Assembly: GCA_963619835.1 (NCBI GenBank)
Contig: CAVEYD010000001.1
Span: 1-62,222 of the forward strand
Length of the DNA: 62,222 nucleotides
From: Fimimonas sp963619835
GTDB lineage: Bacteria; Bacillota; Clostridia; Christensenellales; CAG-314
Direction of reading: 5' to 3'
Both the position numbers and the translations under genes were made by a program. The notes under the pieces are model-generated. The model had not been told where the DNA came from. It made no database searches and saw nothing but the letters and a program-made list of their open reading frames with translations. Positions 7,634 to 17,280 of this stretch are shown piece by piece; position 1 is the first letter of the stretch; the number at the start of each line of letters is the position of its first letter.

Positions 7634-10600
7634 GCGCTCACCTCCGCTGTGTCAACACGAACAACGGTAAAGTTAACGCGCAAAGTAACATTTGTTCCGC
7701 TTAACGTAAAGTTGTAATCAAGGTAAAAACGTGTTGATGTTGTTGGATCGTCGCCTTCGTAATTCCAAACAATGTTTGCATTTGAAACATATGCCGTATT
7801 ACCGCCGTAAGAATACGACGTGTTTAGCCCAAATATGTCCGGATCGGTTGAATAAGTAGTTGTACCGTCCGACGCCGTAGATGTGCTTGTAACAAACGGC
7901 ATAAAGCAGGTTACTATACTTGTGTTGCCTTTTAATTTCTTTTGATAAGCAATACTTTGCAAACTCTTGTAGTCATTGATACCACTTTGCTTTGTGTACA
8001 AAATTTCGGCAGAATCACTGCGAGTGTTGTAAACAGCAACGCCGGCTTCGGTAAGTTCGGCAAAATATTCCATGTTGACCAGTCCTTCCGAACCATAGAA
8101 CAAACCGTCAATTGTTGACGTATCAAGGTTGTCATAAACGCGAACAACGTTTAAGGAAGTTAGGTCTGTAAGAAAACTAAACGAATAAATATTGTTGTTT
8201 CCAAGGTTGATACTCTTAAGATTTTTAAGCGAGGACAGGTTTTCCAAAACAGAATCTACGGGGCTACTTGTCGATACGTTTACACCCAAACCGCAATTTT
8301 CAAGAATTAAAGTTTCAAGAGCGGACATGGATGCAATAGCCTTTATGTTCGTTTCGTAGTTTGTCCCACTAAGAGTAATTCCCGTAAGATTTAGCAATGT
8401 TGTACCTACAAGATATTTGAGTGCGCTAAAATCATTTACAGATTTTAGCATTTCACCGACTGTGGACGAACCACATGTTGTTGTGTCTTCTACACTTACG
8501 GCAATGCTCGATTTGAGCCAGTCGGTAAGAATTACAGAAGAATCTTCGCTAAATGATTCTCCGCCAAACAACGTACCGATTACCGTGTAAAGATTTTGGT
8601 CGGTAACAACACCGTCAACGGTGTTTTGTTCGGTTGCGGAATATCTTAGTATTCCCGGAATAGTGAAGCTTGTTGTAAGATATTTTGTCTTTTCGTTGTC
8701 CATGTAGGGCGTAAACATTGCATTTGTTGCGATGTGTCGATAGTTGTAAACAAACTCGATATCTTGGTTTTGACTGATTAGATTAGACGTGTCTATTGTG
8801 AATATCCACTTGGAATCGCCGTAAGTTGCAATACTCTTTACAGTAAGATTGTTAGCCGACAAATAACTGTTTAATGCCGGAACGTAAGAAACGTAGCCGT
8901 CATCATTGGTTGTAGGAGTAAGTGCAATTGTGTTTCCGTTGTAGTATAACGAAAGTGTTAGTCCGCTTGCCTGGTTCCAAATTTCATTGCCATCGGCATC
9001 ATAAGAAAGAATGTCGTAACAAACGGCAAAATCGTTGTCGGTTGAACCGCTTGCAAAAGGCATTTCAAAACTTTTTACAGTGTAACCTGCAGTCAATGAG
9101 AAAAACATTTGGTCATAGTAGTTGTAGTAAACAGGAAATTCCGAAATGTTTGTACCGGCAGTCGTTTCGCAACGAATTGGAATTTGTATGCTAACAGCTT
9201 CGTCTTCGCCTAAACCATCAATAACAAATTCACAGTTAAGTTGAACCGTTTGAACGTAGTCGAACGGGTTTTTGCCATCAACAACTTTTACGTAACCACG
9301 GGCATCGGCTGCCGAATCGTGAGTAAATGCTTGATCGCAACCAATAAGTTCGTATAGTCCGTTTGTGTCGTTTACAAGTGAGTATTTTACAGAAATTATT
9401 TTGTTGTTAACGTCGTCAGTAGCGCTGCTGCTTACCGGAGTTTGCAATTCGTAGTTTTTGAACGAAAACGTTCCGTTTTCCTGTTCGTTGGCTTCGACAG
9501 TAATTTGTCCGCCATAGTTAGCAATGGCAAAATCTTGTGCGTAAGATGCATCTGTACGAATAAGTCCGGTGTCGCTTGCGGTAACAGAATAAGCATGTGT
9601 GTCTGTTGAAGTGCCGATACCGATAGTTGCCTTTAACACAACTACTGCAGAAGTAGGCTCAAACACTGTTACATTTTCTTTTACCGTCATTGTGTCGGTA
9701 ACTTCGGACTTCATTGTAGAATCCGAATAGGTGTTGTAAGTAAGAGATATTGTTGTACCATTTGCAACAAATGAGGACGGAAGTTGAATAGAACGTGAAA
9801 TCACGTAAGAATAGGATGTTGTTCCGTCTTCGGCTGTTACAAGTTGATAGTACTTGTACATGTAGGAGTTGAGTAGCGACTTGCTTGCCGACATCAACTG
9901 CGTTTGATCTTGCGGATTTACAATGTGCAAGCAGAAATCCGATGTTCCTATTGTTTCGCTTGCGCCATCGGCAATTTTGCTGACAGTTACAGTTAGCGTT
10001 ACCGTTTGTATTGAGCTTTGCGGTGTTACGTTGCCGCTATTTGACAAAACATCGGCGTTGCTTGACGAATAAGAGATTGTTACGTCATCGTAGCCTTTTA
10101 CGTAAAGAGGTAAATCAAGGTCGCCAAACACAAATGCACATGCTTCCGCCGTGGTAGAATCGCCACTTAAGCAAAATTTTGTTGCAAGAAACAAGTTTGA
10201 ATTGAAAGAAGTTTCGGTAAGTGCCGAAACACTTTCGTAGTTTTGCATTTCGGGAAGAGTGTCGGGGTAGTTGACAACTTTTTTGGCAACAAGTCGAAGT
10301 GCGTTGTAAGCCGTAACAAAATTGTTGTTTGAAACATCCACGCAGTAATCTTCGGCAGTAAGGCTGTCACCTTTTAGGTTTTCAAACGAAACACTTTCTA
10401 AAATGTTTTTAGAATAGGGTGTGTCGTAATAGATTTTGCCAATTTTTGCAACACTACCTTCTGCACTGTCGTCGGCAATTTTTTCGTCAACAATCACTGT
10501 GCCGTTGGACAAAATTGTGTTGCCGTGGTAAGTGTGTGAAAAAGCAAGCTCGTTGCCGTCAAGATACAACTTGTTTCCGTTGAGATTGAGATGAACGTCG

Positions 10601-10926
10601 GAATTAAATTCAATGTCGGCATCCAAAGTGATGTCATTTTGAAAAACAAGTATGTAGCGGTTAGCCGAATCGGAAACACTACTGTTATCGTTGTTGATAC
10701 CGGTAACAACTTGACTTTCGTCAATGGTTGTTGTGCTTGCGCCAACGGAGTATGCCCACAAATCGTCAAAAGATGATACGGCTTTTTCGGTTGCCTTGCC
10801 CGTTACTTGTCCGTTGATGTTTTTAGAAAGTTCGGAGGTAAAATAAGCATAGGCCGAAACAGTCGTTGTTAAAGTGAATGCAACGATAAGAACGATTAAA
10901 ACAATTTTTTTTGAAATTGCTTTCAT
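7630..10926 (-). CDS. Large secreted surface protein with leucine-rich-repeat-like region, 1098 aa
   Basis: Signal segment ending in TTVSAYAYFTSELSK, a Tyr-Phe version of the SipW-type block. Residues about 55-180 contain DITLDADIEFNSDVHLNLNG-type strands suggestive of a beta-helix. The middle is a string of Ig-like beta regions. Residues about 830-940 hold leucine-rich-repeat-like lines (SLKNLKSINLGNNNIYSFSF, ALETLILENCGLGV). No anchor motif at the C-terminus. Strong AAGGAGG before the ATG after a 223-base gap from the 1925-residue gene; that gap holds only T-rich sequence and no clear terminator. Architecture parallels the 1925-residue protein, so both are likely adhesins or fibre-associated surface proteins. 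Confidence 0.8.
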   Translation of the reverse strand: MKAISKKIVLIVLIVAFTLTTTVSAYAYFTSELSKNINGQVTGKATEKAVSSFDDLWAYSVGASTTTIDESQVVTGINNDNSSVSDSANRYILVFQNDITLDADIEFNSDVHLNLNGNKLYLDGNELAFSHTYHGNTILSNGTVIVDEKIADDSAEGSVAKIGKIYYDTPYSKNILESVSFENLKGDSLTAEDYCVDVSNNNFVTAYNALRLVAKKVVNYPDTLPEMQNYESVSALTETSFNSNLFLATKFCLSGDSTTAEACAFVFGDLDLPLYVKGYDDVTISYSSSNADVLSNSGNVTPQSSIQTVTLTVTVSKIADGASETIGTSDFCLHIVNPQDQTQLMSASKSLLNSYMYKYYQLVTAEDGTTSYSYVISRSIQLPSSFVANGTTISLTYNTYSDSTMKSEVTDTMTVKENVTVFEPTSAVVVLKATIGIGTSTDTHAYSVTASDTGLIRTDASYAQDFAIANYGGQITVEANEQENGTFSFKNYELQTPVSSSATDDVNNKIISVKYSLVNDTNGLYELIGCDQAFTHDSAADARGYVKVVDGKNPFDYVQTVQLNCEFVIDGLGEDEAVSIQIPIRCETTAGTNISEFPVYYNYYDQMFFSLTAGYTVKSFEMPFASGSTDNDFAVCYDILSYDADGNEIWNQASGLTLSLYYNGNTIALTPTTNDDGYVSYVPALNSYLSANNLTVKSIATYGDSKWIFTIDTSNLISQNQDIEFVYNYRHIATNAMFTPYMDNEKTKYLTTSFTIPGILRYSATEQNTVDGVVTDQNLYTVIGTLFGGESFSEDSSVILTDWLKSSIAVSVEDTTTCGSSTVGEMLKSVNDFSALKYLVGTTLLNLTGITLSGTNYETNIKAIASMSALETLILENCGLGVNVSTSSPVDSVLENLSSLKNLKSINLGNNNIYSFSFLTDLTSLNVVRVYDNLDTSTIDGLFYGSEGLVNMEYFAELTEAGVAVYNTRSDSAEILYTKQSGINDYKSLQSIAYQKKLKGNTSIVTCFMPFVTSTSTASDGTTTYSTDPDIFGLNTSYSYGGNTAYVSNANIVWNYEGDDPTTSTRFYLDYNFTLSGTNVTLRVNFTVVRVDTAEVSA

Positions 10927-11149
10927 TGTATTTTACCTCCTTGTAAGATTTTTTAGTGAAATGCTTTGTTTTGTTAAAAGAATTTTTGTTTTTTTAAGCA
11001 AACTGCTTTTGTTTGTTTTGGCAAACTACTTTTTTAGCGTGACACTTTAGTGATTTTGAAACTGCTTTGTTTTTTATTTTTAGCTTTTCAACTTTTTGTA
11101 GCAGTTTTAAGTTTTTACGTTAGATTGCATTTAACAAACAACAATGTAA

Positions 11150-14100
11150 CTAAATTGAAACGGTTACAGAGTAGTGACGTTCGTCAAACAAAGTGCCGTC
11201 TTCGTTGATTACGCGAGCAACAAGCTCAACCACTTCGGAGCCACCGGTTCCGCTGTAGTAATTAGAATCTGATGCAACGTAACGAACGTTGATAAACTTG
11301 GAAACCCCGTCCAAAACAAGATTTTGACCGCCTGTTGATTCGTTTACTTCGTCAAACGTGGTTATGATTTTCGGTTTGTCGAATGAAACGTTGCCGAGTC
11401 CGCCCATCGATTTGTAGTAATAAACCCCGGTCGTTGAATTTACTGTAAGTTCAAATAAGCCGTTTGCATAGTACTGAGAGTTCTCCGGAGCATCTAGTCC
11501 GGCTATGTTGACGTACATGATTTTACCTACAGAGTAAGTTCCGCTGACGGAATCCCAAATTGCTTCTTGCACTGCATCGTTGCTTGTTACTGTAACAAAC
11601 TCTTTACGAGCATTCGGCAGGTTGTCATGTTCGAAATAGAACATGCCATCGTCACCTACCAACAAACGATACACATAAGTTTTGGTGTAAGTGTGTCCGT
11701 TGACGGTTTTACTTGTGCCATTGTAGCAATAGTAAGTGCCGTAGTAGTTGCCAAACAAAACGTCTTTTAGGTGAGTGTTTGCTTCAGCCAAAATTGCTTC
11801 CATGTTGAAGTTGCTACTTGCAACAGCAACCGAATATTCGTTTAGCGTGTAGGCTGTGCCTGTAAATTTACGTCTAAAACATTGGTTTTCAACGTAGTAG
11901 TAAGCAAGGGCATTGCCTTCAACGTAATAGGAACCTCTTTGAGTTGAACCTGTGTACATGTAAAGGCTGTAGTTTGAGTCGCTTGCAAGAGTTTCGGCAG
12001 TGCTTAGTGCCGTCTTTATATCATCTGCGGAAGAAAGCACAGTTACGTAATCGTGGTAGTTAGCGGACGAAAAGTCCGAACTTGTTGTTGTGTCTTCTCC
12101 GTCAAAATCAATTTGGCTTGTACTTAAACCATCAAGGTAACTTACTGCCTGTGAATAAACGCTTTCCCATGTTGTGCCGGTGTAAGAACGCGAACCGACT
12201 GTTGCCGTAAATGTGTCGTCAGAATAGAAGTTGCCGTTAGAGTCCATGTTGCTGTAAGTTGGGTAAGACGAACCATTGTAACTAAAAGAAAACGACTCCG
12301 TAATTCTTGTTAAGCTTGTTGATCCCCACCCTCTTGATGTTGAATAGTAGTACGTTTCGTAAGTGCGAGATTGACTTATTTTTATATCTATGTAGTTTGC
12401 AGTGCTGCCTGCTTCGGCCTTTACAAAACGTTTAACTCCGGCACCGTCAATGTAGTACAACACACTTTGAGACTGACTTACAAAATATCTGCAAGTAGAA
12501 GTAGCTGTCATCTTTGTGGTAATTTGGTAAAAAGAATAGATCCTTACTGTATTGTCGCCAATAGTAATATTTCTCCTTCTACTATTACTATAAACTTGTT
12601 TGGATGTTCCGCCTACCTTTGAAGCATTTGTTTCAATATTGTTAGTTGTCATGCTGTAGGACGAGTAATCCGGGGAAGTAATCTCTTGCGATTTTGATTG
12701 AAGTTCGGTTGAGCGATATTCTGCAGTTTGTACGTCGGTCCAATCGATATCGCTTTCGGCCAGGCTTGTGGACGAATTTCCCGCAACGGTGTACGCCTGT
12801 TGAAGGACGTATTGACCACCCGAGTACACCACTTTGTAAACCGTGTTTGCTTTGTAGGTTGTGCCGTTGTAAGAAACGTCTTGCTTAAAAATGTAGTAGT
12901 TGCTTAACAACTTGTTCATTTCGTCGGCAGATGTAATTGACGTGTAGCTATCCGAACCGGCATCGTTTACAATGTAACCGGGGTTGCCACTGTTGACGTA
13001 CCATTGAATATCCTTGGCACCGCTACCGGCATCAACCGAAGTTGTTACAAGCAAGTACTTGCTGTTGACTTCCGTAAGTTCCTTAAGGAAACGAAGTTCG
13101 TCCGAAGTGGATGAGCGAGATGCTGTGTAAGGCGAACGATTGCCGTCATCAGTATAGTAGATTTGTGCGGATGGACTGTTGACCTTGATGTTGTCCAAAA
13201 CATAAGTTAGGTACACACCTTTGACGTTTACATCGGTTACGTCTAAGTAAGAGATTTTTTTGATGTCTACATTAAGAATGTCACCTATTGTAGTTACACC
13301 GGGATTGTAAGAAAAGTCCAATTTGGTAACTTCCGCCAAACGCGAAATGTTGGCAAGATCGAATTTGATGTTGCCTGTTGAGCAAGCTTGCATTACAAAT
13401 TCGTTAAGTTTGTTTCCGCTTGTGCTGTCCGCATCCATTTTGGTAACACGGTTGAAAAAGTTGCCAAGTGAACTTGTGGTTAAAAATGCAGGGTGCTTTA
13501 CTAAACCGTCTTCGCACAATCCGTAAACTCGAATTGCCTTTAGCCCTGTAAAGTAGGTGATACCTGCAGAAGAAAAGTCGAGTGCGGAAATTTCCGGAAC
13601 GTTGTAGTTTGTAAGTGCCGACGAGTAGTTGCCTTCCGACGAACGAAGTTTATTGTAAACTGCGTTAATCAAAATTCCTGCGCCATCGTCGTTTAAGTAA
13701 GTGGGAACAACGCAACTACTTAGAAATGTTTTGGCAAAAGTTTTACCTGCCGAGACGGAAACAGTTCCGTACCAAACAGCGATAATACACTGTGCTTCGT
13801 AATCAGAAATATACTCAGTGTCGTCTTCTTGATAGACTTCTTGTCGGTAATACTTGGAATTTGTGTAATTGGTTGAGGTGGGCGTTGCCCAATTGTCGGG
13901 ATTTGATGACCAGTCAAGCTTGGTGCTTGAATTGTCACTCGAACCATCCATAGCAATGTTGTAAGAACCTATTGCTCCCAAGTCCGGCGGTGATTTGGGA
14001 TACTGGCCTCCGGCATCTTTGAAGTCCTTTTCGTTTGTTGCCCACTGGAAAACTTCGGTGTACTTAAAGTAATTTTCACCAATAGAGTTTGCGGCAGTTA

Positions 14101-16927
14101 CGGCAGCAGTCAAAACTGCTTGATAGTCCGAAATAACGTGCAAGCCGTTGCCATAACTGTCGGTTGGCGTTTCGGTTGCGCTACTCCACAACGCGTTGAG
14201 CTGATCGGCATCGTCAAAGCCTACAACTTCCTTCAGAAATGCCTTGATTACTGCAGCTTCGGTTTCGTTCATGTATTCTTTACCGTCTGCCTTTGCACTA
14301 CTTGTTGATGTGTAAGTTGTACCAAACGAGAAAGGTAAATTGTCTGTGGCCGAGCCCGTTGCCCATGTTAGAAGCATGGCAAGATTGTAAGCGACTTGGT
14401 GCGAATTGCTTGAAGACGAACTTCCGCCTACACTAAACGTTAGAGACTCTACAAGAGCGGCATCACGAACAAGAATGTAGTCTTTTGTTGTGTTGGTAAC
14501 CGTGCTTGTACCTGTGTAGCCTGTTGTTGAATCTGAGCCGTCTACAGTTACGGACGGAAGCAAGCTTACGCGCGAAGCCGTTTCGCTATCGGCAACGTCA
14601 ACTACTTGTTGAGCCGTTTGATACTTGACAGTGTTAAACACACTGTAGTTGGCAAATCCGTTTTCGTCACACTTGATTACGCCCGGAGCATTTACGTACA
14701 GAATACGATAAGCACCTTCGGTTGCATCGCCTTCTGCCAAAGCATGCACTCTAATGGGCAAGCTTGTCTCGTTGTAACCAAACAGTGACGGATCGACATA
14801 AATATGAGTTTTAGATTCGCCGTCGACTGTTTCTACTTGTGCATCGGTGATGGCATTTGTAGCCGATTCACTTGCTTTGTAAGGCTCGTAACTAAGTGCA
14901 ATTGTTTGATAAACGTTGTCTAAGTAGAAATCGCCCGATTCGTACTTGCGACCATAGGTTGCGCGAGTATCAATTAAGTTTTGTAAAATGTCTACTTCGG
15001 ACAACTCCTTTTCAACATAGGTAAAAGCAAGTTCGTACAACTCTTGGTTGTTACCCGGTTTTATGATAACGTTGATTGTTTCTTCAACCGGTTCGGTGTC
15101 GCCCTTAAACAAACCGGAAACGGTAATTTGTGCAAACGTGTAGAACGTTGCTTGATTGAGGAACACACACATTCCGTCTTGATCGCCTGTGTCGTCTACC
15201 GAGATAAAGTTGTAACCACTGTTTACACGATAAGTAAGACTTGTTAAGCCGATATCTTTGTAAGCATCCCATGTGCGTTTTGGCGTAGCATCATCGTTGG
15301 AAATCATTGTGTAATCTGTACGGTAGTCTTGCGTGCCATCGATTGAAGGCAACTTGAAACGCGCCGTAAGATTTGTGGCATCGCTGTTTTTATCAACAAC
15401 CGTAAGGGTGATTGGCGATAATTGTGCAACAAGATACTTGAATTTGATTTCTTTAGATTGACTTGTAACTTTGAATGTAAAGCTTGTTGTGTAAACCTGT
15501 CCGTTTATGGTAATTTTTGCGTAAAGTGTAACTTCAGTGTTTTGCTTTAACGTGTCGGCAAGTTTACCATCTGCAGAAATACTGTTTTCGTCCGAGCTTG
15601 TCCACTCGATGGAAACGTTTTTATCTTCGATTCGCTTAGGTAAAAATACATTGTAAGTGATGGCTTCGGCATTTGAATTGTTGGGAATGTGCTTAAGCTC
15701 GTTTGTAAGCAAACTTGCAAAAATCTCATCGTTGCCATTGCCGATAATTTGAATTTCTTGTACAAAAGAATTGTCGCCTGAGCCGATTTTAACTTGTGCA
15801 ACACTTGTTTTTGAAACAGTGTTTGCAGTAACCATAGCACCGCTTACACTGCACTCGCCTTCAACCGAACTTGTGCCGATTGACGAAGCATAAAAACTAA
15901 GTGCGCCAAAAATATTGAGAGACGATCCGCTTTGTATTCCGCCGATAACATTTTGTGCAATGCGAGTTTTGAGAAGGCCAACTACACTTGCAGAATCGTA
16001 GGAATTTAACGTCACTTTTTCTGCATAAAGACTGCCAACGTTAACAGATTTGTTGCTGTTGTAAAAATCCTCAATATTTAAGTAGGTAGATTCTCCGTTT
16101 AGGACGATGCCGGCAGTACCATCAATTGACGTGTAATTGCAAACACTTGAGGTTGTGATGCCGTACTCACCTTCGCCGCTGAGTGTCAAGTTTGCGTTTA
16201 ACGTAAGCTTGTTTCCGTTTAAGTCGATATTTGCAGGATAAGCAACTTCTTTAGCGGTAGACAAGACAACATCATTTGCCAAAACGATTGTCGTTTTTGC
16301 CGTGCTACTGTTGAGCAAGCCTGTGTTGATATCGTTTATTGCGCTGATTAGTTCGTCTTCGGTTGAAACAAAAATATATTTTACGTAATCGGCATTTTGT
16401 ACGTAAGTGGTAACTTCTACATTAAACGGTGTGTTTGTAAGCGTGCTTGCAATGTGAAGTTCCAAGGACAACGTGTGTGTTGCCGTTGTGCCGCCGTCCT
16501 TTGCCATGGCTTTGTAATCGCCAAAGCTACTGCTTCCGTTTTGCACTTCGGCAAGAGTGCCGATAAATTCTCCGTCAAGATATGCCAGAACAGACGAGGA
16601 CAAATTTTGAAGTTGTTCTTCGGTAAGAGTTGTTGTTGACGACTTTACGACAAGTCCAAAATTGTAAACTATGTTTGCCTTGGTTTTGTTGGTGACAGTA
16701 AGAGTGATGTCTTTCTTTTCGCCTGCAGTAGCAAACGAAACATCGGTTGAGCTGACGTCAAGCGACAAAACACCGCTATCGGTCAACTTGTCTGTGTTTC
16801 CGTCGATGGAAGCATCCGTACGGAATGAGAACAAGACAACGGCAAAAGCCACGCTTGCTGTAAGCGTGATGCACAAAACAATTATTATCGCAATTTTAAG
16901 CGACTTGTTAAGTAGCAAATTCTTCAT
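11150..16927 (-). CDS. Giant secreted surface protein, 1925 aa, first gene behind a c-di-GMP riboswitch
   Basis: N-terminal hydrophobic segment (about residues 11-32) is followed by a TasA/camelysin-like domain (about 40-180, with VSFATAGEKKDITLTVTNKT). A beta-helix-like stretch (about 190-400, with NIDLNGNKLTLNANLTLSG) and many Ig-like beta regions come next. A short leucine-rich-repeat-like part (about 1140-1240, with VTKLDFSYNPGVTTIGDIL) precedes a very Ser/Thr/Tyr/Asn-rich C-terminal third. No LPXTG or enzyme motif is visible. AAGGAG precedes the ATG. The gene starts operon B directly behind a c-di-GMP-I riboswitch with a terminator, so it should respond to c-di-GMP. A giant adhesin or fibre-tip protein is the best guess. 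Confidence 0.82.
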   Translation of the reverse strand: MKNLLLNKSLKIAIIIVLCITLTASVAFAVVLFSFRTDASIDGNTDKLTDSGVLSLDVSSTDVSFATAGEKKDITLTVTNKTKANIVYNFGLVVKSSTTTLTEEQLQNLSSSVLAYLDGEFIGTLAEVQNGSSSFGDYKAMAKDGGTTATHTLSLELHIASTLTNTPFNVEVTTYVQNADYVKYIFVSTEDELISAINDINTGLLNSSTAKTTIVLANDVVLSTAKEVAYPANIDLNGNKLTLNANLTLSGEGEYGITTSSVCNYTSIDGTAGIVLNGESTYLNIEDFYNSNKSVNVGSLYAEKVTLNSYDSASVVGLLKTRIAQNVIGGIQSGSSLNIFGALSFYASSIGTSSVEGECSVSGAMVTANTVSKTSVAQVKIGSGDNSFVQEIQIIGNGNDEIFASLLTNELKHIPNNSNAEAITYNVFLPKRIEDKNVSIEWTSSDENSISADGKLADTLKQNTEVTLYAKITINGQVYTTSFTFKVTSQSKEIKFKYLVAQLSPITLTVVDKNSDATNLTARFKLPSIDGTQDYRTDYTMISNDDATPKRTWDAYKDIGLTSLTYRVNSGYNFISVDDTGDQDGMCVFLNQATFYTFAQITVSGLFKGDTEPVEETINVIIKPGNNQELYELAFTYVEKELSEVDILQNLIDTRATYGRKYESGDFYLDNVYQTIALSYEPYKASESATNAITDAQVETVDGESKTHIYVDPSLFGYNETSLPIRVHALAEGDATEGAYRILYVNAPGVIKCDENGFANYSVFNTVKYQTAQQVVDVADSETASRVSLLPSVTVDGSDSTTGYTGTSTVTNTTKDYILVRDAALVESLTFSVGGSSSSSNSHQVAYNLAMLLTWATGSATDNLPFSFGTTYTSTSSAKADGKEYMNETEAAVIKAFLKEVVGFDDADQLNALWSSATETPTDSYGNGLHVISDYQAVLTAAVTAANSIGENYFKYTEVFQWATNEKDFKDAGGQYPKSPPDLGAIGSYNIAMDGSSDNSSTKLDWSSNPDNWATPTSTNYTNSKYYRQEVYQEDDTEYISDYEAQCIIAVWYGTVSVSAGKTFAKTFLSSCVVPTYLNDDGAGILINAVYNKLRSSEGNYSSALTNYNVPEISALDFSSAGITYFTGLKAIRVYGLCEDGLVKHPAFLTTSSLGNFFNRVTKMDADSTSGNKLNEFVMQACSTGNIKFDLANISRLAEVTKLDFSYNPGVTTIGDILNVDIKKISYLDVTDVNVKGVYLTYVLDNIKVNSPSAQIYYTDDGNRSPYTASRSSTSDELRFLKELTEVNSKYLLVTTSVDAGSGAKDIQWYVNSGNPGYIVNDAGSDSYTSITSADEMNKLLSNYYIFKQDVSYNGTTYKANTVYKVVYSGGQYVLQQAYTVAGNSSTSLAESDIDWTDVQTAEYRSTELQSKSQEITSPDYSSYSMTTNNIETNASKVGGTSKQVYSNSRRRNITIGDNTVRIYSFYQITTKMTATSTCRYFVSQSQSVLYYIDGAGVKRFVKAEAGSTANYIDIKISQSRTYETYYYSTSRGWGSTSLTRITESFSFSYNGSSYPTYSNMDSNGNFYSDDTFTATVGSRSYTGTTWESVYSQAVSYLDGLSTSQIDFDGEDTTTSSDFSSANYHDYVTVLSSADDIKTALSTAETLASDSNYSLYMYTGSTQRGSYYVEGNALAYYYVENQCFRRKFTGTAYTLNEYSVAVASSNFNMEAILAEANTHLKDVLFGNYYGTYYCYNGTSKTVNGHTYTKTYVYRLLVGDDGMFYFEHDNLPNARKEFVTVTSNDAVQEAIWDSVSGTYSVGKIMYVNIAGLDAPENSQYYANGLFELTVNSTTGVYYYKSMGGLGNVSFDKPKIITTFDEVNESTGGQNLVLDGVSKFINVRYVASDSNYYSGTGGSEVVELVARVINEDGTLFDERHYSVTVSI

Positions 16928-16956
16928 TGCCGTCTCCTTGAAAAAATCTTGTTAGA

Positions 16957-16998
16957 ATAAAAAATGCCAGACTCCCTTTGAATTGAGGTAATCCGGCA
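16957..16998 (-). terminator. Riboswitch-controlled terminator before the 1925-aa gene
   Basis: On the minus strand a stem of about 12 pairs with one mismatch (TGCCGGATTACC with GGGAGTCTGGCA) and a 10-base loop is followed by TTTTTTATT. Its 5' half overlaps the 3' end of the c-di-GMP aptamer, so ligand-stabilised aptamer and terminator should exclude each other. Confidence 0.8.
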
Positions 16999-17075
16999 AC
17001 TGGCTGACTCGTAGGAGAGTCCCTATAGCTTTGCGTAATAGCCTTGCGACTATTTTGCTATTATCAAATTAACTT
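16981..17075 (-). ncRNA. Cyclic di-GMP-I (GEMM-I) riboswitch aptamer of operon B
   Basis: On the minus strand the hallmark blocks occur in order: AGCAAA; a stem capped by the GNRA loop GCAA (ATAGTC/GGCTAT); ACGCAAAGCTATAGGG; a variable stem (ACTC/GAGT); and CAGCCAGTTGCCGG. The G before CAAA, which in the Vibrio Vc2 structure contacts the ligand and selects c-di-GMP over cGAMP, is kept. Because its 3' strand overlaps the terminator, binding should favour read-through (ON switch, inferred). Confidence 0.92.
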
Positions 17076-17102
17076 TGACACTATATTTATTTAATTCTTA
17101 AT

Positions 17103-17133
17103 ATATTATGCAATAATATATTTTTTTTGTCAA
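17103..17133 (-). promoter_or_regulatory. Promoter of operon B
   Basis: TTGACA (17128-17133) followed by CATAAT (17106-17111) at 16 bases, or TAATAT (17103-17108) at 19 bases, on the minus strand. Transcription would start just before the c-di-GMP aptamer. Confidence 0.65.
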
Positions 17134-17223
17134 TGTTTTGACATAAAAATTATTTAAAAAAACACCGCTTTTTATGTTTTTAGCACTTTTGTGATGCAAA
17201 ACTCGTTTGTGGCAACTTGTTTA

Positions 17224-17259
17224 CAAAACCGCCGTTTTAACAACAAAGCAGCGGTTTTG
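17224..17259 (-). terminator. Terminator-like hairpin after operon A
   Basis: An 11-bp stem with one G-T pair (17224-17234 with 17249-17259) lies 21 bases after the stop of the EAL gene. The minus-strand tail is only weakly T-rich, while the plus-strand tail has a T run. With the promoter at 17103-17133 it separates operon A from operon B. Confidence 0.55.
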
Positions 17260-17280
17260 TTTTTAAGTGGTAATTTAAGT

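Noticed and set aside
17150..17280. Possible third riboswitch between the EAL gene and operon B promoter
   Set aside because: Only a terminator-like hairpin is present; none of the GCAAA or ACGCAAAGC blocks occur.
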